58,073 bases of DNA, taken from NCBI GenBank assembly GCA_019639235.1, contig JAHBSG010000026.1:1-58073 (forward strand), written 5' to 3'. This document shows, piece by piece, positions 42,177-49,461 of the stretch. The position numbers and the translations under genes were made by a program. Under the pieces are notes generated by a model, which searched no databases, was not told the DNA's origin, and saw nothing but the letters and a program-made list of their open reading frames with translations. Position 1 is the stretch's first letter; each line of letters begins with the position of its first letter. This DNA comes from Acidobacteriota bacterium (GTDB lineage: Bacteria; Acidobacteriota; Blastocatellia; Pyrinomonadales; Pyrinomonadaceae).

Positions 42177-42869
42177 ATGAACACCGAAGCAACGACCTTG
42201 AACATCTCGAACGCATCCCCGACCGCGGCCAATGCCGCATCGGATAATGTTTACAGCTTTTCGACGACGCTTCGCGAGCTCCGCGAGAACCTCGAACCGG
42301 CAATGCTCCGCCAACGGACAGGCTGGCATTCAAAGGACGGCTCGCCCCGGACGGTCGACTACGTTGAATGGCATACGGTCGCCGACATACTCGACACCAC
42401 CGCTCCGGATTGGAGCCACAGCGTTAAGGACATCAGGACGATCGGCGAGATCGCGATCGTCACGGTCGCCATCACAATCGGCGGCATTACTCGAGAGGGC
42501 ATCGGTACCGGCTCTGCAAAGAGCGAGATCGGCATCAAAAAGGCCGAGCACGATGCTCTAAAGCGGGCGGCGGTCAAATTCGGCATTGCCCGCGATCTTT
42601 ACAAGAACGAAGAACGATCGCGTGAAGCTCCGGCAGAAGAGGAAAAGGCCGAGGTTTCACCGGTCGCGGCCAGCTTGTCGGATATGGTCACATCGAAACA
42701 GCTTGGAATGATCCGCGGCCTTGCCCGCCAACTTCACGTCAATGCGGAAGCGGAATGTTCGGCTGAGTTCAATTGCAGTGTGACCGAACTTTCTCGGCGT
42801 GCCGCATCGCGTCTCATTGATAAGCTTCAAGCGATGCAGCCGGCCGCACAGATGCGGATGGCCGGTTGA
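42177..42869 (+). CDS. Rad52/DdrA-like single-strand annealing protein
   Basis: 230 aa. Residues about 25-145 match the Rad52/22-family core: LRENLEPAMLRQRTGWHSKD, VDYVEWHTVADILDTTAPDW, TVAITIGGITREGIGTGSAK and EIGIKKAEHDALKRAAVKFG. Members anneal single strands in DNA double-strand break repair (DdrA in Deinococcus, several phage proteins). The C-terminal 65 residues (MVTSKQLGMIRGLARQLHVN, LSRRAASRLIDKLQAM) are a separate helical domain also seen on phage Rad52-like proteins. AAGGAG sits seven bases before the ATG, the best ribosome-binding site in the window. No other phage gene is near. Confidence 0.85.
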   Translation: MNTEATTLNISNASPTAANAASDNVYSFSTTLRELRENLEPAMLRQRTGWHSKDGSPRTVDYVEWHTVADILDTTAPDWSHSVKDIRTIGEIAIVTVAITIGGITREGIGTGSAKSEIGIKKAEHDALKRAAVKFGIARDLYKNEERSREAPAEEEKAEVSPVAASLSDMVTSKQLGMIRGLARQLHVNAEAECSAEFNCSVTELSRRAASRLIDKLQAMQPAAQMRMAG

Positions 42870-42893
42870 TAGATTTGCTCTCCCGCCGCCAAT

Positions 42894-42962
42894 AGTTTTG
42901 GGTTGCGGCCGGCTTCCCTGCATCGTGGAACGGCCGTCTCTCATTTAACGCAACTCAAAACT
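42894..42962. repeat. Long inverted repeat between the Rad52-like and VOC genes
   Basis: Arms AGTTTTGGGTTGCG and CGCAACTCAAAACT (13 of 14 pair) enclose a second inner palindrome (CGGCCG ... CGGCCG). No T-run follows on the plus strand, so it is a poor intrinsic terminator; an RNA leader or an interspersed element is possible. Confidence 0.5.
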
Positions 42963-43039
42963 CCTCCTCACCGTATTAGTTTTACCTTTCCCGCGGCCGG
43001 TGATATTTTGTCGGCCTTATCAGTATTTGGAGGACCTTT

Positions 43040-43480
43040 ATGTCTGAAGCTTCAGAAGGTTACGGCCCGATGCATGCACACGGCGAGTTTTGCTGGGTCG
43101 AGATCGCCTCGACCGACCTTGAAAAGTGCCGGTCGTTCTATAGCAACGTCTTCGGCTGGGAGTTCAACCGGAGCCAGGCCGCCGGCGAGGACTTTCCATA
43201 CCTTGAGTTCTCGTCATGCGGCTCTGGACAGCCCGATGGCGCACTTTACGCGATGACGCCTGAAATGTTCGGCGGCGAACCGATGCCGCCGGCCCATATT
43301 GCACATTACATCGCTGTCGATGACTGCGACGCTGCCGCCGCGAAAGCCTCCGGGCTTGGTGCGGCCATCCTGAAAGGCCCGGAGGACATCCCGAACGTAG
43401 GAAGAATGGCTTTTCTCACCGACCCGAGCGGGGCAATGTTCGCGATGATCGCACTCGGCCAGCAAGGAGCAAAACAATGA
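43040..43480 (+). CDS. VOC-family (glyoxalase/bleomycin resistance-type) protein 1
   Basis: 146 aa with two beta-alpha-beta-beta-beta units. First metal-site His lies in HAHGEFCWVEIASTDLEKCR; FYSNVFGWEF is the family start; the second half is HIAHYIAVDDCDAAAAKASG and MAFLTDPSGAMFAMI. The substrate is unknown. It overlaps the next gene by four bases and is the first of three co-directional genes. GGAGG lies upstream. Confidence 0.88.
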   Translation: MSEASEGYGPMHAHGEFCWVEIASTDLEKCRSFYSNVFGWEFNRSQAAGEDFPYLEFSSCGSGQPDGALYAMTPEMFGGEPMPPAHIAHYIAVDDCDAAAAKASGLGAAILKGPEDIPNVGRMAFLTDPSGAMFAMIALGQQGAKQ

Positions 43481-43938
43481 CCATACAAGACGTTTTTTCA
43501 ATGCTTGTCGGCGAATGGAAAGGCACGAACCGGCTCAATCTTTCATTCTTACCCGACCCAATATTCGAATCGCCCTCAACGGCAAAAGCAGTGAAGCGGA
43601 TGAAGGGCCAATGCCTCGAGATCGCCTATACTTGGGTTTACGAAGGCGAGCAGCACGAGGGCGTGATCCTGATCACCGGCAGCGGGAAGGACAACTCGGT
43701 CTCGGCATTTTGGACCGATTCGTGGCACTCGAAATACGTGCTGATGGAATGCAAGGGAACGATCTCGGGCGAGGGGGTGATCAACCTGATGGGACATTAC
43801 TCGGTGCCCGGCCATCCTGATTGGGGATGGCGGACGGAGATCGTCCCGGGCGAGGAAAGTTTCAAATATTTAATGTTCAACATCTCGCCCGAGGGCGAAG
43901 AGGACTGGGCGGTCGAGACCGTTTTCGAACGAGCGTAG
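43477..43938 (+). CDS. DUF1579-like small protein
   Basis: 153 aa. Starts FSMLVGEWKGTNRLNL and contains WVYEGEQHEGVILITGSGKD, VSAFWTDSWHSKYVLMECKG and WGWRTEIVPGEESFKYLMFN, a lipocalin-like beta-barrel pattern seen in DUF1579/nitrobindin-related proteins. No signal peptide. Its position between two VOC proteins with overlaps or a 12-bp gap suggests a common small-molecule role. Confidence 0.75.
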   Translation: MTIQDVFSMLVGEWKGTNRLNLSFLPDPIFESPSTAKAVKRMKGQCLEIAYTWVYEGEQHEGVILITGSGKDNSVSAFWTDSWHSKYVLMECKGTISGEGVINLMGHYSVPGHPDWGWRTEIVPGEESFKYLMFNISPEGEEDWAVETVFERA

Positions 43939-43950
43939 AGGAGAATTGAA

Positions 43951-44346
43951 ATGGCGGAATTTTCAGTACCAACGCACGGCACGATCTGCTGGCACGAGCT
44001 TGCCTCACGTGATCTCGAGGCAGCAAAGGCTTTTTACAAAGAGATGTTCGGCTGGGAGCTTGCGAAGAGCAAGGTCTCGCCCGTGGCGTACGACGAGATA
44101 CATATCGGCGGCCGTGCGGTCGGCGGAATGATGGCTATCGATGAGAGCTGGGGACCGGAACCGCCGCCCTCGAACTGGACGGCTTATATCGCCGTGGAGA
44201 ACGCCGACGAGACCGCTGAAGCGATCAAGGCGAACGGCGGAACCGTTAACCATGGCCCGTTCGATGCTCCCGGCGTTGGCCGGATCGTTCTCTGTGCAGA
44301 CCCGTGCGGAGCACATTTTGCTTTGATACAGTTTGCCGCCGCCTAG
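43951..44346 (+). CDS. VOC-family protein 2
   Basis: 131 aa, about 40% alike by eye to the first VOC protein (HGTICWHELASRDLEAAKAF against HGEFCWVEIASTDLEKCRSF; FYKEMFGWEL against FYSNVFGWEF). Metal-type residues in NWTAYIAVENADETAEAIKA and VLCADPCGAHFALIQ. It is the last gene of the trio and converges with and overlaps the M16 gene by four bases. A tandem duplication with the DUF1579 gene between is likely. Confidence 0.87.
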   Translation: MAEFSVPTHGTICWHELASRDLEAAKAFYKEMFGWELAKSKVSPVAYDEIHIGGRAVGGMMAIDESWGPEPPPSNWTAYIAVENADETAEAIKANGGTVNHGPFDAPGVGRIVLCADPCGAHFALIQFAAA

Positions 44347-46046
44347 CCGGCACGTGTTCCCTTGAATTCAAGATCGCCCGGCAGCATCGCCGAGGTGATG
44401 GCACCGGCCATCGAGCCGCCGTCCGCGATCCCGGTGATCGCGAATTCAACTTCCTGTCCCTGCAGTTCGGTAACAGCCGTCGCCGATATCTTGCTTCCCT
44501 GCACGCGGCCGCCGCTGATGGTTCCCTCGCCAAGCATCGTCACAAGCTTTCCGCTAACGCTGCTGCCGTCTTGCTCAAGGTGCATCTTGATCTCGACATC
44601 GCTGCCCATGAAATTTAGAGCAAGCGTCCACTCGCCCGAAACATCGGCAGCTTCGGCCTCGGCACTTATTTCGTATTCAGAGACCGGGCGTTCGTTGCCG
44701 TCCTTATCGAATATCTCGACCGAATCGGCCCATCCGCGTGCCTGCGGAAGTATCTCGGCGGCGTCACCAACGATCACGATCGCCACTTCCCCGGGCCTGA
44801 TGTATTCATTTGCGACCCGTTGAATATCATCGGCAGTTACAGCTTCAATGTTCTGACGATACGTCTCAAGGTAATCGTGCGGCAGGCCGTAGAGCTCCTG
44901 GCTGACGACCAGGCTTGTCAGGCCTTCCTGCGTCTCAGCCCGTATCGGGAAAACGCCGGTCAGGTAGTTCTTCGCATCATCGATCTCTTCTTCCAGAACG
45001 CGTTCGTCGCGGATGCGGTTGAGTTCGTAGAAAAACTCCTTGAGTGAATCGCCGGTGACCGCCGTTCGGACCTCGGCGGTCGCCTCGATCGAGCCGTCGA
45101 ACCGCTTTGTATCAAGCCTAGTATAAGCTCCGTACGTGTAGCCTTTTTCCTCGCGGAGGTTCATAAAGACCCGCGATGATGCTCCGGCCCCGAGCACCTG
45201 GTTCATCACCAGAAGCGGAAAGTAATCTTTGTGGTTGCGTGGGATCGCCCGATTCGCGATCACGATATTCGCCTGAGCCGATCCCGGCCGGTCAACTATC
45301 GTCAGCGATTTCGCCGCCCGCACCGGCGGAGCCGCAAATTCGTGCATATGGCGGTCGCCCGCTTCCCAATCGCCGAAATGATCTTCGAGCTGGAGCAGGA
45401 GCTCGTCCTTCCGGACATCCCCGACGGCGATGAATACAGCATTGTTCGGCACGAACTCGCGCCGACGTGCTGCGGCCAGGGCCTCTCGGGTCAGCCGTTC
45501 GATATCGGCCGGTTTCGGCGATGTCGTTGCATACGGATGCTCGCCGTAAAGCAGCCGGGCAACCTGTTCATTCGCTAAAAATGACGGCTGAGAACGTTGG
45601 AACTTGAGCCCTTCGATAGTATTCCGGCGGTAAAGATCAAGTTCGCTCTCGGGAAACGTCGAGGCAAATACGACCTCGGCGATAAGTTCGATAATATCGG
45701 CCGAATACATCGAAAGTGCCGACGCCGAGATAAAGGTGAAGTCGTCGCCCGAACTTGCCGAAAGGCTCGCGCCCAGCCGCTCGATCTTCTCCGCAAGTTC
45801 CCTGCTCGAATGGTTTTCCGTGCCCTCGGTTAGCATCGAAGCGAGAGCTGAGTTTATCCCAATCTCGTTCCGCGGTTCATTGGCATCGCCGGTCAGGAAA
45901 ACGAGGCGGTAATTGCAGAGCGGGATACGTTCATCATCAACGATCACAACGCGAAGGCCGTTCGGCATTGTTGTCCGAAACGCGGCGGGCACGCCGAATG
46001 GCATCGGCTCAAGCGGTTCGGGTGGTCTGGTTCTGTCAAGCGTCAT
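44343..46046 (-). CDS. M16-family peptidase-like subunit lacking the zinc motif, with C-terminal lipocalin-like domain
   Basis: 567 aa from ATG 46046 (an in-frame TTG lies four codons upstream). Residues about 25-450 have the two-lobed M16 fold (NGLRVVIVDDERIPLCNYRL, FMNLREEKGYTYGAYTRLDT) but where HxxEH should be the sequence is NSALASMLTEGTEN, so it is catalytically inactive alone. The extra 95 residues (SGEWTLALNFMGSDVEIKMH, DGSSVSGKLVTMLGEGTISG) are a small beta-barrel repeat not usual in the family. It forms an operon with the active subunit upstream. No signal peptide was recognised. Confidence 0.9.
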   Translation of the reverse strand: MTLDRTRPPEPLEPMPFGVPAAFRTTMPNGLRVVIVDDERIPLCNYRLVFLTGDANEPRNEIGINSALASMLTEGTENHSSRELAEKIERLGASLSASSGDDFTFISASALSMYSADIIELIAEVVFASTFPESELDLYRRNTIEGLKFQRSQPSFLANEQVARLLYGEHPYATTSPKPADIERLTREALAAARRREFVPNNAVFIAVGDVRKDELLLQLEDHFGDWEAGDRHMHEFAAPPVRAAKSLTIVDRPGSAQANIVIANRAIPRNHKDYFPLLVMNQVLGAGASSRVFMNLREEKGYTYGAYTRLDTKRFDGSIEATAEVRTAVTGDSLKEFFYELNRIRDERVLEEEIDDAKNYLTGVFPIRAETQEGLTSLVVSQELYGLPHDYLETYRQNIEAVTADDIQRVANEYIRPGEVAIVIVGDAAEILPQARGWADSVEIFDKDGNERPVSEYEISAEAEAADVSGEWTLALNFMGSDVEIKMHLEQDGSSVSGKLVTMLGEGTISGGRVQGSKISATAVTELQGQEVEFAITGIADGGSMAGAITSAMLPGDLEFKGTRAG

Positions 46047-46079
46047 ATTTGGATCCAAAATTATAATCAGGGCAAAAGC

Positions 46080-47357
46080 CTAACCCCGTCCTGCGGGGAC
46101 AACATCAAGCAGCGAACGATTTTCCGTGTTCAGGTATTCCGAAACGGCCTTTCTGATCTCGTCCGGCCTTATCGCAAGAAGTTCTTCGAGTTCTGAGTTG
46201 ATCAGATTCGGGTCGCCGTCGTATAGAGCGTATTCAGCGATTTGCTGGGCCCTGGCCATCGAGCTTTGCCGCAGACGCACCGAATCGTTCAAAAGCTGAT
46301 TGTGCAGCTTCTGCATCTCGTCGGCGGTCGGGCCGTGGGCAGCGATGTTCTCGATCTCGGTCATTATCACGGTTCGGATCTTGCTCAGGTCTTCCTCCGG
46401 TTTCGGGATCGCGCCGATGTAGATGCTCGACGGGCCGCGGCGTTCGTCGGTGAACCCAAAAAGCTGCACGACCGATTCATCACCCTTCACGAGCTTTTGA
46501 TAAAGCCGCGAACTGTCGCCGTCGTAAAGCAGCTTGCCGGCCAGGTAGAGAGCCTTGAATTCGTGCGTATTTCGCTGCGGGATCTTCCAGCCCATCAGGA
46601 ACGCCGGGAGCGGTGCGTGCGGGTCGTGCCATTCGCGATAGTCGTCCGCAACCTCGGCCGGTTCGCTGACGTCGATCGAAGGCGGCGCCGGCTGGGCCGG
46701 AATATCGCCAAAGTACTTCTCGATCAATTCCTTCGCCGTCGCCGGATCGAACGAGCCCGAAAGCGTCAGCACCGCGTTGTTCGGCGCGTAATACATGCGG
46801 AAAAATTCCTGCACATCCTCTACCGTCGCGTCATCGAGATCTTCCATCGAGCCGATGGTCGAGTGAGCGTTGGCAAAGTTCCTGTAGATCATCGACGTGA
46901 TGATGTCAAAGATCTGCCCGTAGGGCTGATTGTCGTAGCGAAGCCGCTTTTCTTCTTTCACGGCTTCTCGCTGATTGTCGAGATTCTCCTGCGTAACGGC
47001 GAGCGACCGCATTCGGTCGGACTCAAGCCAAAGCGCGAGAGGAAGCTGGCTCGCCGGCATCGTTTCGTAGTAGTTCGTCCGCTCGCTCGAGGTCGTGCCG
47101 TTCATCGTGCCGCCGGCCTTCATGATGTACTGAAAGTGCCCGGCTTTCGGCACATTCGCCGAGCCCTGAAACATCATATGCTCGAACAAATGGGCGAAGC
47201 CCGTTCGGCCCTCACGTTCGTTCCGCGAGCCAACATCATAGTAAACCGCGACAGCGACCACCGGTACGGACTCATCGCGATTTAGGACCACGCGCAGCCC
47301 GTTCTCAAGCCTGTATTCCTCAATATCTAAAGACGGCAATTCAAACTTCATCGACAT
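46080..47357 (-). CDS. M16-family zinc peptidase, catalytic subunit
   Basis: 425 aa. The inverted zinc motif is FAHLFEHMMFQG (H56, E59, H60) with the downstream Glu in LDNQREAVKEEKRLR. The second M16 lobe (HEFKALYLAGKLLYDGDSSR, DERRGPSSIYIGAIPKPEED) is complete. Such short subunits work as heterodimers with an inactive partner, like mitochondrial processing peptidase; the partner is the next gene, 33 bp away. No signal peptide was recognised, which would place the complex in the cytoplasm. Confidence 0.94.
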   Translation of the reverse strand: MSMKFELPSLDIEEYRLENGLRVVLNRDESVPVVAVAVYYDVGSRNEREGRTGFAHLFEHMMFQGSANVPKAGHFQYIMKAGGTMNGTTSSERTNYYETMPASQLPLALWLESDRMRSLAVTQENLDNQREAVKEEKRLRYDNQPYGQIFDIITSMIYRNFANAHSTIGSMEDLDDATVEDVQEFFRMYYAPNNAVLTLSGSFDPATAKELIEKYFGDIPAQPAPPSIDVSEPAEVADDYREWHDPHAPLPAFLMGWKIPQRNTHEFKALYLAGKLLYDGDSSRLYQKLVKGDESVVQLFGFTDERRGPSSIYIGAIPKPEEDLSKIRTVIMTEIENIAAHGPTADEMQKLHNQLLNDSVRLRQSSMARAQQIAEYALYDGDPNLINSELEELLAIRPDEIRKAVSEYLNTENRSLLDVVPAGRG

Positions 47358-47358
47358 A

Positions 47359-47372
47359 TGATAAGTTTATCA
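47359..47372. promoter_or_regulatory. 14-bp palindrome immediately upstream of the M16 operon
   Basis: TGATAA GT TTATCA, two bases in front of the M16 start codon. A possible operator; the upstream minus-strand hexamers are too weak to call a promoter. Confidence 0.4.
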
Positions 47373-47522
47373 GCCCGAGCGGCCTTTTCTACAATTATGC
47401 GGAGTGGGAACCAAAAAAGAGTTTGGGGTCGAAGAGTTCCGTGGGGCAAGTGATAAGCCTACTCGATATGAACTATCTTGAATTCTGATCGAAAGAATAC
47501 CTAATTTTAGTTAGTGACCGAT

Positions 47523-47551
47523 TTGCAATTTCGTTCAGATTGCGGTAATTT
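47523..47551 (+). promoter_or_regulatory. Predicted promoter of an orphan small transcript
   Basis: TTGCAA (47523-47528), exactly 17 bases, TAATTT (47546-47551), the same arrangement as the tRNA-Lys and Rad52-like promoters. No plus-strand gene follows for 1.9 kb. Confidence 0.5.
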
Positions 47552-47557
47552 CACATA

Positions 47558-47655
47558 CGGTTCGTATACGGGCGGCCCCAAAACCGTTCGTTGCGGATCA
47601 GAGAAGGGTTGAGGTTGCGGTGTGGGAGACGTAATCGCGGCCCTTCTCGCTTTTT
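47558..47655 (+). ncRNA. Candidate small RNA between M16 and S8 peptidase genes
   Basis: About 98 bases from the predicted start to the T-run. The 5' end can fold ATACG GTT CGTAT; the 3' end is GAGAAGGG (47601-47608) paired with CCCTTCTC (47641-47648), 32-base loop, then GC and five T. No open frame of note. The terminator points away from both flanking minus-strand genes, so it belongs to a plus-strand transcript. The rest of the 319-base gap (47373-47522) shows nothing recognisable. Confidence 0.4.
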
Positions 47656-47676
47656 AAAGCATTGTGCTCCCAAACT

Positions 47677-48480
47677 CTAGTCGGTTGCCTTCGCTTCCTG
47701 ATTCTCTTGTGCGATTGCGTAAAGCGCAGATTTGACCTGAAAAGGCGTCAGGCCGGGATGCTTTTCAAGCAGAAGGGCGATGATCGCCGCGATGTGCGGG
47801 CAGGCAAAACTATTTCCCGTAAGGTTACGATATCCACCGCCCGGCCATGCGGTCCTTACATTGACACCCGGAGCCGTTAACTCGATCACCTGGCCGTAAT
47901 GGAACCCAAACTTCATCGGATCGGTTTCCTCGCTCTTGATCACCGAGATCAGCGACGACGAGAAGACGCTCGGAAAGCTCGGCTGCGGCAGATTATTTGC
48001 CGCCGCCACCACGATACAGCCGGCCTGATATGCGCGGTCGAGCAGGTCATGCAGCGGCGAGAAAAACTGAGGCTTCGTGGTGCCAAGGCTAAGGTTGATA
48101 ACTCGGTAACGGTTCTTCACAGCCCATTCAAGCCCCGCGAGAAACGCGTGCCCATCGCCGAGCCCGCCCGCACCGAGGACCTTGATGCTGTAAAGCTCGG
48201 CTTCCGGTGCGATCCGCGAGATTATCCCCGCACACGCAGTTCCGTGTCCGGCGGAATCACCGGCCTCAGAAGGATCGAAAACGACCTTTTTGTTGTCGAC
48301 CCTCGCTTCGAATGAAGCTTTGACACGGCCATTTATCTCCGGATGGGCGGTATCGATCCCGCTATCGATGACCGCGACAGACACACCCCGGCCCGTCGCC
48401 GAACGCCATTCGTCGTCGAGCTGAAAAAAGGTCATCTGCGAACCGGTTCGCGTTTCTTCAATGCCGGTGACCGTCGTCAT
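47677..48480 (-). CDS. Cytosolic subtilisin-like serine protease (S8)
   Basis: 267 aa, with neither signal peptide nor propeptide. The complete catalytic set is visible: VAVIDSGID (D39), GHGTACAG (H79), oxyanion Asn in VVAAANNLP (N162 or N163) and GNSFACPHIAA (S224). The usual second strand VINLSLGT is present. A secreted subtilase normally has a leader of 80-100 residues, so this one probably acts inside the cell, or its activity is controlled otherwise. It is 9 bp downstream of a GAF-domain gene on the same strand. Confidence 0.92.
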   Translation of the reverse strand: MTTVTGIEETRTGSQMTFFQLDDEWRSATGRGVSVAVIDSGIDTAHPEINGRVKASFEARVDNKKVVFDPSEAGDSAGHGTACAGIISRIAPEAELYSIKVLGAGGLGDGHAFLAGLEWAVKNRYRVINLSLGTTKPQFFSPLHDLLDRAYQAGCIVVAAANNLPQPSFPSVFSSSLISVIKSEETDPMKFGFHYGQVIELTAPGVNVRTAWPGGGYRNLTGNSFACPHIAAIIALLLEKHPGLTPFQVKSALYAIAQENQEAKATD

Positions 48481-48489
48481 AACAGAAGA

Positions 48490-49263
48490 TCAGTAACCAA
48501 GAAAGCTCGTTTCAGATCGTGTGTCGGAGAAGCGGAGGACCGCGTCAAGAAGCTCGCGGCACATCGCCCTTTCGGCATTGCCGCGGCTTGCCAATTCCCG
48601 TAGCAACAGGGCAAGCTCCATCATTTCTTTGTGCTCGGCCGTATCACGAACGCCGCTAAGCCAGGCACGTACGTCAACCAGAGCGTCGCTGTCCTCGGAC
48701 ATCAGCCGGTCGCCGAGGTCGCGGAATAACTTTGCCGATTCATAGGCACTGACGAGAGAAGCAAGAGCATCGGCACAAAGTGCGGCCTTGTCCATCTCGG
48801 CGGGCGTGAAAGGCTGCCACGGCGGCGGGCCGGAGCGGTTTATATATTCAAGCACGCCGATCACTTCATCATTGTGACGAAGCGGCGTGGCAAGCATCAT
48901 CTGCGTCGAATAGCCGGTTGCTTTATCGACCTCGGCGTAAAATGTCTCTTCGCCGCCGACGTCCGAAACGACCATCGGCTGGCCGGAGGAAAGCACGAAT
49001 CCGGCAATGCCCTTCCCGGCCGGGACCTTCATATCGCGAAGCTGGTCAGCAACCTCTCCGATGGCCGCCAGAAAGCGCAGGTCGCCCTCATCGCCGTCGC
49101 GGATCAACACCGAGGCCTCGTTGGAACCCATCGTCGCCGCCGAGGCGGACAGAAGCTGCTCGATCGATCTCGTCAGCGGCTCGACCAGCAGATTTCCGAT
49201 ATCTATCGTCTCGATGACGCGTCGGAGTTTCGCGTCCAGATCTGTATTCTCGCTCCCGGGCAT
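48490..49263 (-). CDS. GAF-domain sensor-like protein
   Basis: 257 aa. Residues about 15-170 form a GAF domain (RSIEQLLSASAATMGSNEAS, VPAGKGIAGFVLSSGQPMVV, SDVGGEETFYAEVDKATGY, MMLATPLRHNDEVIGVLEYI). The C-terminal 85 residues are helical (ALCADALASLVSAYESAKLF, HKEMMELALLLRELASRG) without kinase, cyclase or HTH motif. It is the first gene of a two-gene unit with the cytosolic subtilase, so it may sense a small ligand or oxidant and control the protease; this is inference from position. Confidence 0.85.
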   Translation of the reverse strand: MPGSENTDLDAKLRRVIETIDIGNLLVEPLTRSIEQLLSASAATMGSNEASVLIRDGDEGDLRFLAAIGEVADQLRDMKVPAGKGIAGFVLSSGQPMVVSDVGGEETFYAEVDKATGYSTQMMLATPLRHNDEVIGVLEYINRSGPPPWQPFTPAEMDKAALCADALASLVSAYESAKLFRDLGDRLMSEDSDALVDVRAWLSGVRDTAEHKEMMELALLLRELASRGNAERAMCRELLDAVLRFSDTRSETSFLGY

Positions 49264-49461
49264 AGTGGGATTCTACTCGATAAACGCCGCAGCACCAATT
49301 ACCTGCCGTACAGAAAAAAGTTGTGGAAATTTGATCGAATTGTGTGTATCGTTTGGGCAAATCACAGCTCGGAAGGTAGAAGCGGCAGGCCAATTGGACG
49401 GCGGAGCACGGGATGAGACCGGGCTCCGCTTACCGAAAAGCCCCGCAGGTAGAGGATTTCT

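Noticed and set aside
46242..47285. A 347-codon plus-strand open frame opposite the active M16 gene
   Set aside because: Shadow frame, extremely rich in Arg and His; the opposite strand encodes a complete M16 peptidase.
47391..47522. 6S RNA or other known ncRNA before the orphan transcript
   Set aside because: No central bubble or long closing stem was found; only the 98-base unit further right has signals.
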